64,000 bases of DNA. Origin: Chitinophaga fulva. GTDB taxonomy: Bacteria > Bacteroidota > Bacteroidia > Chitinophagales > Chitinophagaceae. Below, piece by piece: positions 43,901 to 51,796 of this stretch (the first letter of the stretch is position 1; each line of letters opens with the position of its first letter). The translations under genes and the position numbers were made by a program. The stretch is from assembly GCF_012927205.1 (NCBI RefSeq), contig NZ_JABBGC010000003.1, positions 806,001-870,000 of the forward strand, read 5' to 3'. Under the pieces are notes generated by a model. The model ran no database searches. It had not been told where the DNA came from and worked only from the letters and a program-made list of their open reading frames with translations.

Positions 43901-44915
43901 TTATGGTATCGGGCTGGCGTTGTCCAAAAATATCGTGGAACAGCACAAAGGCACGTTGACCGTGGATAGTGCTCCTTCCACTGCAGAGAAAGAAGGCCGT
44001 ACCTGCTTCACCGTTAACCTTCCTTTGGGCTCACGGCATTTCGAGGGCACGCAACACACCGTTGGCGGAGAACCGGCCATGCCCGCTGCACCACTGAAAA
44101 TGCCTTTGCCTGCGGAAGAAGCGGATACTGTTACCACAGATGCCCCGCAGCCTTTTACCATACTTATTGTAGAAGATAATCCCGAGCTGCGCGCCCTTAT
44201 CCGTCAAACATTCCAGGAGCAATACAAAGTGCTGGAAAGCGAAAACGGGGCCGCTGGTTTAGCTGTCGCCACCACCCAAATCCCTGATATCGTTATCAGC
44301 GACGTGATGATGCCGGAAATGGACGGGCTGCAGTTCTGTACAGCGCTTAAAACCGATGAACGTACCAGTCACATCCCCGTGGTGCTGCTCACTGCCAAAA
44401 GTTCTCAGGCCGATCACGTGAGCGGCCTTGAAACCGGCGCCGACCTTTATCTCACCAAACCTTTCAGTACCCGGGTACTCTCGCTGAACGTACGCAACCT
44501 GATCAGCTCCCGTGAAAAGATGCGGGAACGTTACAGCCAGCAGCTGCAAACAGAAACCGTTATCCCCGACCCGCTGCCCAACAGCCTGGATAATGCCTTC
44601 CTTGAAAAAGTGATGGCGCTCGTAGAAGAACATATGGACGACCCTGACTTCGGTGTGGAGATGCTGGCCCGCAAGGTAGCGATGAGCCAGCCGGTGTTGT
44701 ATAAGAAACTGAAGGCCGTTACGAATATGTCGGTGAACGACTTTGTGAAATCACTGCGCCTCAAAAAGGCCGCGGCGTTAATCCGTACCCGTCAACATAC
44801 CGTCTACCAGGTTGCCTATATGGTGGGATACAACGACCGCAAATATTTCAGCCGGGAATTCAAAAAACAGTTCGGGAAAACACCTTCTGAGTTCGCGGAA
44901 ACGCCGGAATTGTGA
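40941..44915 (+). CDS. Hybrid two-component system regulator (HTCS)
   Basis: A 1324-residue sensor-regulator in one chain. N-terminal signal/anchor MIWRCFLFLCLLVPAVFF is followed by two-component propeller repeats (residues about 28-700, for example GFLWVGTHYGLNRYDG and ILIW-type blades). A Y_Y_Y domain (about 720-785) precedes the transmembrane helix VIYGLCIILLIFLVT. The HisKA has phospho-acceptor His813 in FFTHVSHEIRTHLTLL, with His in place of the usual Pro after RT. HATPase, receiver with Asp1121 (ISDVMMPEMDG) and AraC-type helix-turn-helix (about 1215-1320) follow. HTCS proteins bind unsaturated oligosaccharides in the periplasm and activate their locus. Here the divergent SusC operon and the PL8 gene are the likely targets. 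Confidence 0.94.
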   Translation: MIWRCFLFLCLLVPAVFFQSSGQDITFSHLTVENGLSHNAGLSIMQDEQGFLWVGTHYGLNRYDGFRFKIYRYNAEDSTSIPDNQVMTLYRDRHNTLWIGTTGGLAKYDPVHDRFERITLEPAPRRTNINCIYEDSKGRRWVGANNGLFLQDGKRLVQFTPGKIAGYVVKCVYEDRHGNIWIGTNKGLTKMTGDKTATFRHEDGQTSGLAMNFITAITEDRFGRLWIATQTGGINIYDPATGRFSLLAQPAIINNIVRRIVPDKAGNMWIGTQEGLSIIDPANMSGRHYQQEPRNNNSLSQNSIHSIYEDNNGTIWIGTYFGGVNMVRPDGSSFNAWQQHPPLDGISNNVISSIHEDARHNYWIGTEGGGLNYYDRTTGRFTYYKHDVNNPASLGSNLVKVVYEDKDHHIWTGTHGGGLNLLQNGGFRRYLYNPKDPATFSGEVTSVLEDSRGRFWVGTNVQLYLYHRKGVELEPQADTIIMGIAKRQSVRCILEDARHRILVGTISGLYVLEGDSARVLQQGNINSIQEDSQHNIWVSMYFGGLVKYNAELQKPIRYREKDGLPNDNVLGLLEDDQHYLWISTHNGLTRLDPVRNKFQTYTVSDGIAGNVFNYNSFLRDSRGEFLFGGYNGITSFFPERIITNTHPSPIRFTGLRLFNNPVSIGQKDKLLEKDISYTQALYFRHNQDVFTLEFALLNYIKSNKNRYAYRLEGGDGNWIETANPAVTYTNLSSGHYTFWVKGANNDGIWSEPAKMEINILPPFWRTWWAYVIYGLCIILLIFLVTRFFFLWALLHKEEELHQVKLNFFTHVSHEIRTHLTLLLVPVEKMIDTLKKDDPLQATLSQLRNNADRLLKLVNELMDFRKAETNHLTLHIQEQDLIPFLDQIYSSFRELSLDRNISMAFRHDADHALVYFDREQLEKVFFNLLTNAFKFTPDGGQIQLHVSQVKQNMMITVTDNGRGIAPEYLDKLFTNFFQVQDHGLQNTGYGIGLALSKNIVEQHKGTLTVDSAPSTAEKEGRTCFTVNLPLGSRHFEGTQHTVGGEPAMPAAPLKMPLPAEEADTVTTDAPQPFTILIVEDNPELRALIRQTFQEQYKVLESENGAAGLAVATTQIPDIVISDVMMPEMDGLQFCTALKTDERTSHIPVVLLTAKSSQADHVSGLETGADLYLTKPFSTRVLSLNVRNLISSREKMRERYSQQLQTETVIPDPLPNSLDNAFLEKVMALVEEHMDDPDFGVEMLARKVAMSQPVLYKKLKAVTNMSVNDFVKSLRLKKAAALIRTRQHTVYQVAYMVGYNDRKYFSREFKKQFGKTPSEFAETPEL

Positions 44916-44968
44916 AAATTCCCCCTATTCTCTCTGAAAAACCACCCCGCCACCACCGCAGGTATCCG

Positions 44969-44976
44969 TAGATTTG
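44969..44976 (+). promoter_or_regulatory. Probable -7 element of the lyase gene
   Basis: TAGATTTG matches TAnnTTTG and lies 17 bases before the lyase ATG. No TTTG is seen at -33, which would fit dependence on the activator. Confidence 0.4.
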
Positions 44977-44993
44977 TTACAAATCCCACTGTT

Positions 44994-47882
44994 ATGAAGA
45001 GGAAAATTCTACTCCTTATCGGGCTGCTGTTCCATACCCTTGGTGCGACGGCCCAAACGGAATACACCACCATCATGGACCGTATCCGGGATGAATTGCT
45101 TGCGCAAGCATCCAATACCACCACGCTGGACAACAACGTTACCGCCACCCTGGCCACCCTACAGGCCAATGGCTCCTGGCCGGATGTGAGTTATGCCTAC
45201 AGCTCTACCACCTACACAGCGGATACGCATATCAACCGGGTGAAGGCTTTCGCACAGGCCTATACGAAATCCGCCAGCTCCTACTACCATAGCGCCACGC
45301 TGTTTACCGCGATGGTCAATGCGCTTACCTACTGGAACACCACCGATCCCAAAAGCTGGAACTGGTACCACAACGATATCTCCAATCCACAGCGTATCGG
45401 TGAAATCCTGATCCTACTGGAAACAGCTCCCCAGAGCCTGGGGAGCCTCCGCAATGCACTGCTCACCCAAATGAGCCGGGGCAACCCTACCAAACAAACC
45501 GGGGCCAACAAGCTGGACGAAGCCACCCATTTTATGTACCGCTCCTGCCTCACCGCCAATGATTCCCTGATGCAGTACAGCGTAAACGAAGCTTTTTATC
45601 CGCTGGTACTCACCACGGCAGAAGGCATACAGCATGACTTCTCCTACCAGCAACATGGGCCGCAGCTGTATATTTACGGTTATGGCGTTGTGTTTGTAGA
45701 CGGCGAAACCAAAGTCGCCTACTATCTGCAGGGCACCTCCTATGCGCTCTCCGGCAGCAAGCTGACCATCTTCAGTAACTTCGTACGCAATGGCTTCCTC
45801 AAAGCCATGCGTTCCAAATACATCGACTTCGGCACCAACGGCCGCAGTATCAGTCGTGAGAACAATCTCCAGGTAGGCGTTACCAGTCTCCTGCAAAAAC
45901 TCAAAGTGCTGGACACCGCCAACGTAGCCGAGTATGACGACAACATTGCACGGCTCAATGGCACCCAGCCGCCGGGTTACCAGTTACCCGCCCTGCACAC
46001 CCATTTCTGGCGCTCCGACTATACGCTGCACCATCGTACCGGCTACCTATTCGGGCTGCACCTCACCTCCACCCGCACCGCCAAACAGGAAAATGGCAAC
46101 GGCGAAAACCTGAAAGGCTACTATCTCTCAGATGGGTCCACCCATATTGCTGCTAATGGCAATGATTATTACAATATTCCACCGGTATGGGACTGGAGCC
46201 GTATCCCGGGTACCACCGTGCCTTACATGACCTCTCTTCCGGTACGGTCCCCGTGGGGCGCCAATTTCGGTACTACTGCTTTTGCCGGCGGCGTATCTGA
46301 TTCCCTGTATGGCGTGTCTGCGCTGCAGTTCTCTGACTACAACACACAAGCCCGCAAGGCCTGGTTCTTCTTCGACAAAGAAGTCGTTTGTCTCGGTGCC
46401 GGCATCACCTCCACCGCAGCACAGCCTGTCAATACCACTGTGAATCAGTGCCTGCTCAATGGTACTGTTTCCGCGAAAATCAACGGCGCCGTCAGCACCA
46501 TCGGCAACGGTACATACAACTATAACAATACGTTGAAATGGATCACCCATAATGGTATCGGTTATTACTTCCCTGCCGGCGGCCAGCTGCAGCTGAGCAT
46601 GCAATCACAGTCCGGCACCTGGAGAAGCATCAACAACGGCGGCAGCACCACCGTACAGAACATGAACGTGTTCCAGCTATGGCTCGACCATGGCAATGCG
46701 CCGGTAAACGGCAGCTACGCCTACTATGTACTTCCGGGGCAGGATATGAACACTTATGACACCACCGCCGTACGGATAGAGCAGAATACCGCCGACATAC
46801 AGGCCGTATATCATGCCGGTCTGAATATCCGGCAGCTGGTGTTTTACCAGGCCGGCACGTTCCATAAAGACTCCGTTACCATTACTGTTGACCGGCCTTG
46901 CGCGCTCCTGCTGCGCGGCATTGGTTCTGGTGACGTAAAAGTATCGGTGGCAGATCCGGTGCAGTCTTCCGCACCGGTGAATATTTACCTGACACTGCCC
47001 GGTATTCCGCAGACGCGGCAGCTCGCAGCCAGCCTGCCTTCCGGGCCTTATGCCGGCTCCACTGTCAGCTATCATGTCAATAACAATACACCGGTATATA
47101 CCGCCTCCACCATTACCGCCATTGCAGATGCATATGTGAGAGGCGGCACCTACAACACCACCAATTACGGCACCGGCAACCTCGTACTGAAGCAGGATGC
47201 CAGCATTAGCTATACCCGGGAAGTATTCCTGAAATTCAATGTAGGCGCCTTGCCGGCAGGGACCAACCAGGTGAAGCTGCGCATGTATGTGAACTATGCG
47301 AATACCAGCATCGCCACGGTGCCATGGATTGCCCAGTTCGTCAGCAACGACAGCTGGACAGAATCCGGTATCACCGACAGCAACAAACCCGCTGTCACCA
47401 AAGCAGTGGACACTATCATGGGACGTGCAGCAGGTAACTTCGCAGAATGGGACGTAACGGACATCGCCTTGTCCGAGCAGGCAACGGATGGCGTACTAAC
47501 GCTCAAACTCGTATCCGGACTGGCAGGCGCCACTACCGATGCCATCTTCATCTCCCGCGAAGGCAGTGACACCACCCAGCGGCCGGTACTCGTTTGCAGC
47601 AATAACAACACCGCCTTTCAGGCGATGATGGCAGGACATGAAACTACCACCACGGGCATAACACTTTCCCCTAACCCCGCGAACGACTACGTCAGGGTAC
47701 AGACGGCCACTCCGTGGCAACAGGCAGAACTAAGGGATGCAGCAGGCAAAGTGCTGCGGACAGAAAAGCTGAATGGGCGTCAGCAGTTTGAACTACCGCT
47801 GGCAAACGTACGTCCCGGTATGTATTGGCTGGTACTAAGCGGTCAGGGGAAACAAATAGTGAAGAAGGTCGTGAAGCTGTAA
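44994..47882 (+). CDS. Polysaccharide lyase family 8 (chondroitin AC/hyaluronate lyase type), with CBM96-like module and T9SS tail
   Basis: A 962-residue secreted enzyme with signal peptide MKRKILLLIGLLFHTLGATA. The alpha/alpha-toroid catalytic domain carries Asn172 (TGANKLDEATH), His221 and Tyr230 (YQQHGPQLYIYGYGVVF) and an Arg in GRSISRENN. These align with the Asn/His/Tyr/Arg active site of Flavobacterium chondroitinase AC. Beta-sandwich domains follow to about residue 700. A CBM96/DNRLRE-like module comes next (ADAYVRGGTYNTTNYGTGNL). A type IX secretion sorting domain closes it (ITLSPNPANDYVRVQ, then PGMYWLVLSG). The enzyme should cut hyaluronan or chondroitin by beta-elimination, outside the cell. 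Confidence 0.92.
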   Translation: MKRKILLLIGLLFHTLGATAQTEYTTIMDRIRDELLAQASNTTTLDNNVTATLATLQANGSWPDVSYAYSSTTYTADTHINRVKAFAQAYTKSASSYYHSATLFTAMVNALTYWNTTDPKSWNWYHNDISNPQRIGEILILLETAPQSLGSLRNALLTQMSRGNPTKQTGANKLDEATHFMYRSCLTANDSLMQYSVNEAFYPLVLTTAEGIQHDFSYQQHGPQLYIYGYGVVFVDGETKVAYYLQGTSYALSGSKLTIFSNFVRNGFLKAMRSKYIDFGTNGRSISRENNLQVGVTSLLQKLKVLDTANVAEYDDNIARLNGTQPPGYQLPALHTHFWRSDYTLHHRTGYLFGLHLTSTRTAKQENGNGENLKGYYLSDGSTHIAANGNDYYNIPPVWDWSRIPGTTVPYMTSLPVRSPWGANFGTTAFAGGVSDSLYGVSALQFSDYNTQARKAWFFFDKEVVCLGAGITSTAAQPVNTTVNQCLLNGTVSAKINGAVSTIGNGTYNYNNTLKWITHNGIGYYFPAGGQLQLSMQSQSGTWRSINNGGSTTVQNMNVFQLWLDHGNAPVNGSYAYYVLPGQDMNTYDTTAVRIEQNTADIQAVYHAGLNIRQLVFYQAGTFHKDSVTITVDRPCALLLRGIGSGDVKVSVADPVQSSAPVNIYLTLPGIPQTRQLAASLPSGPYAGSTVSYHVNNNTPVYTASTITAIADAYVRGGTYNTTNYGTGNLVLKQDASISYTREVFLKFNVGALPAGTNQVKLRMYVNYANTSIATVPWIAQFVSNDSWTESGITDSNKPAVTKAVDTIMGRAAGNFAEWDVTDIALSEQATDGVLTLKLVSGLAGATTDAIFISREGSDTTQRPVLVCSNNNTAFQAMMAGHETTTTGITLSPNPANDYVRVQTATPWQQAELRDAAGKVLRTEKLNGRQQFELPLANVRPGMYWLVLSGQGKQIVKKVVKL

Positions 47883-48242
47883 TCAACTTTCTTTGGGCGG
47901 GTATTCAATGCCCGCCTCTTTAATTAAATCGTAGCCATATTTCATGATCGTTTCTATCACCGGAATGGCTTTCCTTCCTTTCTCCGTCAGACCGTACTCC
48001 ACTTTCGGCGGCACCACCGGGTAAACCGTTCTGCTGACCAGGTCTTTACTCTCCAGCTCCCTCAATTGGCTGGTCAGCATTTTATCCGTAATATGCGGAA
48101 TGTCTTTTTTCAGTTCACTGAACCGCAGCGGCTTCTCCTGCAAACGCCACAGTATAGGCATCTTCCACGTTCCGCCGATATGGCCCAACGCAAATTCGAT
48201 CGGCGTGTAATACAGTCTTTTATCGTGAAAAAATTCAGGCAT
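47883..48242 (-). CDS. HxlR family transcriptional regulator
   Basis: A 119-residue winged-helix regulator with FALGHIGGTWKMPILWRLQE and LRFSELKKDIPHITDKMLTSQLRELE, the HxlR signature, then VEYGLTEKGRKAIPVIE. ATG 48242 is used because the frame upstream lacks family similarity. It is divergent from the MFS gene over 130 bases. HxlR regulators often control the divergent gene. The gap contains ACTAAATCGT and ACGATAGT (48310-48341), an imperfect inverted pair. Confidence 0.88.
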   Translation of the reverse strand: MPEFFHDKRLYYTPIEFALGHIGGTWKMPILWRLQEKPLRFSELKKDIPHITDKMLTSQLRELESKDLVSRTVYPVVPPKVEYGLTEKGRKAIPVIETIMKYGYDLIKEAGIEYPPKES

Positions 48243-48372
48243 GCGGCGATTTCCCGCGAATGTACAAAACCTCTCCCGAAAGGGGATACTTACCAAATGG
48301 AAAGTGCCTCACTAAATCGTCAGTACACAGTTTTACGATAGTCACGCCCCAATTTTGCCGGAAAAATTTTCT

Positions 48373-49527
48373 ATGCATTCTGACAAAAATCTCTGGTTGC
48401 TGGCATTGGGTGTCTTTGGTATTACCACTACTGAATTTGGGGTAATAGGGGTACTGCCGGACATTGCAGCAGCCTTTCACGTCACCATCGACAAAGCCGG
48501 GTGGCTGCTGAGTGCCTTCGCCCTGATCGTGGCTTTCTTCGGGCCTTTTATGATGATGCTTTTTTCTACAATCAACCGGAAATCATTGTTGCTTTTTTCA
48601 TTGTTGATTTTTGCGGTGGCCAATGTGTTCTCTGCCTTCGCGGTCAACTTCTATCAATTGCTGATCATCAGGATGCTGCCTGCTTTCTTTCATCCTGTTT
48701 ACTGGTCGATAGCATTATCTGTGGCCATCAACACCAGCGACAAACAACATACCTCCAAAGCTGTCAGCATTATTTTCTCCGGTCTTACTATCGCCACGGT
48801 GTTGGGCGTGCCTTTAGCCACGTTCATTTCCGCGATGCTCAACTGGCAGGGGGCTTTCCTGGTAACGGCTTTCATCAATGTGCTGGCCCTCATCGGCGTA
48901 AAGGTATGGCTGCCGCCGGTGGCATCAGACAGTCCTGCGGTGGCCGGGCCGCAGGCAAACATCTTCCGTAACAGCCTGCTCTGGACTAATTTACTGCTGG
49001 CCTTTTTTATCATCACAGCGATGTATTCCACCTACGGATATATGGCGGATTTTTTAAAGCAGGTATCACATATGAATGGCAGCACTATCAGTATGATGTT
49101 ATTGTTATTCGGACTGGTAGGTATTGGTGGTAATTATCTCGCAGGGAGATATATGAGCAGGCAACCTTACACCACCACGCTGATATTCCTGTTGTTATTG
49201 TCAGTGGTGCATATGCTGTTATATTGGCTGGGCGGCACTTTCATGCCAATGATATTGTTGATCGCTATATGGGGACTTATTCATGCCGGCGGGTTCCTGA
49301 TCAGCAATATACTGGTCACTTCCTCGGCGCCGCAGGCATCAGAACTCATCAACAGTGTCTTTACTTCCTGCGGGAATTTTGCTGTTACGGCCGGCGCATT
49401 GTTAGGCGGGCATTGGATTGCAGGATATGGTATCGCTAATGTCACCTGGTCCAGTGTTGGATGTCTGACAATAGCGATACTCCTCCTGCTTTTTAAACGC
49501 ATCAAATATAGCAGCCCAGGGCTTTAG
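48373..49527 (+). CDS. MFS transporter, DHA1-type efflux
   Basis: A 384-residue membrane protein with 12 predicted transmembrane helices. The opening LLALGVFGITTTEFGVIGVLPDIA is the signature of the AraJ/YdhP-like drug-H+ antiporter family. It would export small molecules by proton exchange; the substrate is unknown. The ATG at 48373 is preferred to an in-frame TTG at 48355. The C-terminal residues SSPGL and the stop codon come from a REP-like palindrome, so the protein end may have been replaced by it. Confidence 0.88.
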   Translation: MHSDKNLWLLALGVFGITTTEFGVIGVLPDIAAAFHVTIDKAGWLLSAFALIVAFFGPFMMMLFSTINRKSLLLFSLLIFAVANVFSAFAVNFYQLLIIRMLPAFFHPVYWSIALSVAINTSDKQHTSKAVSIIFSGLTIATVLGVPLATFISAMLNWQGAFLVTAFINVLALIGVKVWLPPVASDSPAVAGPQANIFRNSLLWTNLLLAFFIITAMYSTYGYMADFLKQVSHMNGSTISMMLLLFGLVGIGGNYLAGRYMSRQPYTTTLIFLLLLSVVHMLLYWLGGTFMPMILLIAIWGLIHAGGFLISNILVTSSAPQASELINSVFTSCGNFAVTAGALLGGHWIAGYGIANVTWSSVGCLTIAILLLLFKRIKYSSPGL

Positions 49528-49534
49528 CCCTGGG
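49515..49534. repeat. REP-like palindrome, copy 6, at a gene end
   Basis: CCCAGGGCTTTAGCCCTGGG is a perfect 9-2-9 palindrome whose TAG is the stop codon of the MFS gene. It lies between the convergent ends of the MFS and transglutaminase-like genes. Confidence 0.85.
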
Positions 49535-49540
49535 AGCTGT

Positions 49541-50650
49541 TTATGGTTTTGCCCAGAACTGGTCCGGGTTGTTGGTGACCAAAGTGTTGAAGGAGTTCCA
49601 TGTCGGGCTTTCCGACTTGGTGTTTTGTTGGTTCAATCCGTCCAGCGGCACCAGCTGTATGTAGGTCAGCCACTTGCCCTTTTTCTGTGTTTCCTGGTCA
49701 TAACCACTGACTGCGGAAGACTCCATACGATAAAGGTTTTTAGCCATATAAGTCTCCAGGTACTGTTCTTTGGTGGTTGAATTTTTCCGGTTCCAGTTGG
49801 CATCAGGATTTACGATCAGGGTTTGTCCGCTGATCAGCCGTTCGCGTACTTCCTGTGGCCCCAGCACCTCACCTTTTTCGTTCATCACATAAGCGTTGAA
49901 GGTGGGGTCCATCCAAACCCATTTTTGTTTTTCTGTTGAATATATCATGTTGATAACATGGCAATCATCGAATTTCAGTTCTTTCGGCATACAGGTCAGA
50001 AACCGTGATTTGAAGCCCATAGCGAGGTAACATTCATTCAGCACCGTGGCCATCATGCGGCAATTGACGCCCCGGTTTTCCTTGTTGCATACATCAATAA
50101 TACCGATGGCGTTTCTTACAGCAGGATTGTTACTATTGCCATCATGCCGGATGATATCATGTACCCAATGCATCAGGTTGATCATTTGGGAGATGTCATT
50201 GCCGTTACCTGCGATGGAATCCAGTTTTAATTCCCGGCGGATACGCTTCAGCGCCTCATCATCGGCGGACAGATAAGTGAATGCCGGCAGCTCCCTTTTA
50301 TCGGCGTAGTTGTATTTTTTTGCCTGTTTCAGCATGTTCAACCGGGAAGGCTGAAACTGTACCCTCGTTAGTGCAGAGTCTTTACCATTCAGGAGGATAT
50401 AAAAATCCTGCGGCTGGTCGGGTTTCACCTTGATCGTGATCGAGTCCACATCGGTGTAGAAGGTAACTTTCTTTGCTGTGGTGGTATAAATGTCCGGTTT
50501 GACGGCCGGCTCGATGTTCCAGGCGTTTTTGGAAAAATTAGGCCCGTCTTTTATGCTGACTGTTTTAGCAGTGGCCCGGATCACCGGAAGCTGTTGGGCT
50601 AATGCAGGGATGCTCAGTCCTGCCAAAAGAAGTACAGATAACAATTTCAT
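49541..50650 (-). CDS. Secreted transglutaminase-like protein
   Basis: A 369-residue protein with signal peptide MKLLSVLLLAGLSIPALAQ. The transglutaminase-like papain fold shows its triad in order. Cys197 is in NRGVNCRMMATVLNECYLA, His in FDDCHVINMIYS (about residue 230), and Asp in WVWMDPTFNAYV (about 245). Such proteins may be peptidases or amide-bond-forming enzymes in the periplasm; which one cannot be told. It stands alone on the minus strand and has a -7 box upstream. Confidence 0.85.
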   Translation of the reverse strand: MKLLSVLLLAGLSIPALAQQLPVIRATAKTVSIKDGPNFSKNAWNIEPAVKPDIYTTTAKKVTFYTDVDSITIKVKPDQPQDFYILLNGKDSALTRVQFQPSRLNMLKQAKKYNYADKRELPAFTYLSADDEALKRIRRELKLDSIAGNGNDISQMINLMHWVHDIIRHDGNSNNPAVRNAIGIIDVCNKENRGVNCRMMATVLNECYLAMGFKSRFLTCMPKELKFDDCHVINMIYSTEKQKWVWMDPTFNAYVMNEKGEVLGPQEVRERLISGQTLIVNPDANWNRKNSTTKEQYLETYMAKNLYRMESSAVSGYDQETQKKGKWLTYIQLVPLDGLNQQNTKSESPTWNSFNTLVTNNPDQFWAKP

Positions 50651-50669
50651 AGTTTAGATCGATTTATAA

Positions 50670-50677
50670 CAAATATA
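50670..50677 (-). promoter_or_regulatory. Probable -7 element of the transglutaminase-like gene
   Basis: TATATTTG on the minus strand matches TAnnTTTG and lies 19 bases upstream of the start codon. No -33 box is clear. Confidence 0.45.
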
Positions 50678-50757
50678 TGTCGTACCCTAAAGACGACCGG
50701 AAACGGAAAAAGTTGCAGCGCAGTATCAACATAAATAAGAGATGCCCATAACAAAGC

Positions 50758-51780
50758 CTATTTCAATAACGGAACAATCTCTTTTCCAATCAGCTCAATA
50801 GAATTCATCAGTTTATCATGTGGCAGATTGGCGTTGTCCATCTGGAAGGTAAACCGGGTGATGCCGCCCAGCGCTTCGCTATGACGCCTGATTTTTTCCG
50901 CCACCTCTTGTGGGCTGCCTACCAGCAAGGCCCCCGTAGGCCCGTTCTGCGCATCAAACTGGGCGCGTGTCACCGGCCCCCATCCTCTCTCTTTCCCGAT
51001 GCGGGTAAACACTTCCGCGTATCCCGGGAAAAACTCATCCCTCGCCTGTTGCGATGTTTGCGCAATATATCCCAGCGAATGCAGCCCTACCTGCAATTTC
51101 TCTTCCGGGTGCCCGGCTTTGGCGCCGGCTTCACGGTATAAGTCCACCAATGGTTTAAACCGGTGCGTTTCCCCTCCGATCACTGCCACCATTAAGGGAA
51201 GTCCGAGCATGCCTGCCCGCACAAACGACTGCGGCGTACCGCCAACACCCACCCATATAGGCAACGGCTCCTGCACCGGCCGCGGATAAATAGGCGCGTT
51301 CTGCAAGGGCGCCCTGAACTTTCCGCTCCAATCCACCCGCTCGTTGTCTCTTATCTTTAACAGCAGGTCCAGCTTTTCAGTGAACAATGCATCATAATCA
51401 TCCAGATCGTACCCGAAAAGCGGGAAAGCCTCAATAAACGATCCGCGGCCTACCACCATCTCCGCTCTCCCTTTGGATATAATATCCAGGGTGGCGAAAC
51501 TCTGAAACACCCGCACCGGATCGGCCGCACTCAATACCGTTACGGCGCTGGTAAGTTTGATGTTTTTTGTGCGGGCCGCCGCGGCAGCCAGTATCAGCGA
51601 AGATGCCGAGTCCAGGAACTCCCGGCGGTGATGCTCTCCCAGCCCAAACACCGCAAGACCAGCCTGGTCCGCGAGGACTATCCGCTCCAGCAGGTTGTCC
51701 ATTTCCTGCATATCAGCCACGGCGTTATGACCGCTGCTTTGTGATTTGGTGGCAGCAAAGCTGTCGATACCTATTTCCAT
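50758..51780 (-). CDS. LLM class flavin-dependent oxidoreductase
   Basis: A 340-residue luciferase-like monooxygenase family protein. It starts MEIGIDSFAATKSQ and shows VFGLGEHHRREFLDSASSLI, AVTVLSAADPVRVFQSFATL, and GRAEMVVGRGSFIEAFPLFG. These are typical of the subgroup that uses reduced FMN and oxygen. Substrate unknown. ATG 51780 is used; a longer in-frame start at 51816 falls in the gap after the adenylyltransferase gene. It lies 16 bases downstream of that gene, so both may share a message. Confidence 0.88.
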   Translation of the reverse strand: MEIGIDSFAATKSQSSGHNAVADMQEMDNLLERIVLADQAGLAVFGLGEHHRREFLDSASSLILAAAAARTKNIKLTSAVTVLSAADPVRVFQSFATLDIISKGRAEMVVGRGSFIEAFPLFGYDLDDYDALFTEKLDLLLKIRDNERVDWSGKFRAPLQNAPIYPRPVQEPLPIWVGVGGTPQSFVRAGMLGLPLMVAVIGGETHRFKPLVDLYREAGAKAGHPEEKLQVGLHSLGYIAQTSQQARDEFFPGYAEVFTRIGKERGWGPVTRAQFDAQNGPTGALLVGSPQEVAEKIRRHSEALGGITRFTFQMDNANLPHDKLMNSIELIGKEIVPLLK

Positions 51781-51796
51781 GTGGTTTGTTTTGATG

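Noticed and set aside
40941..44915. Separate kinase and regulator genes
   Set aside because: The frame is continuous from propeller to AraC domain, so it is one hybrid protein.
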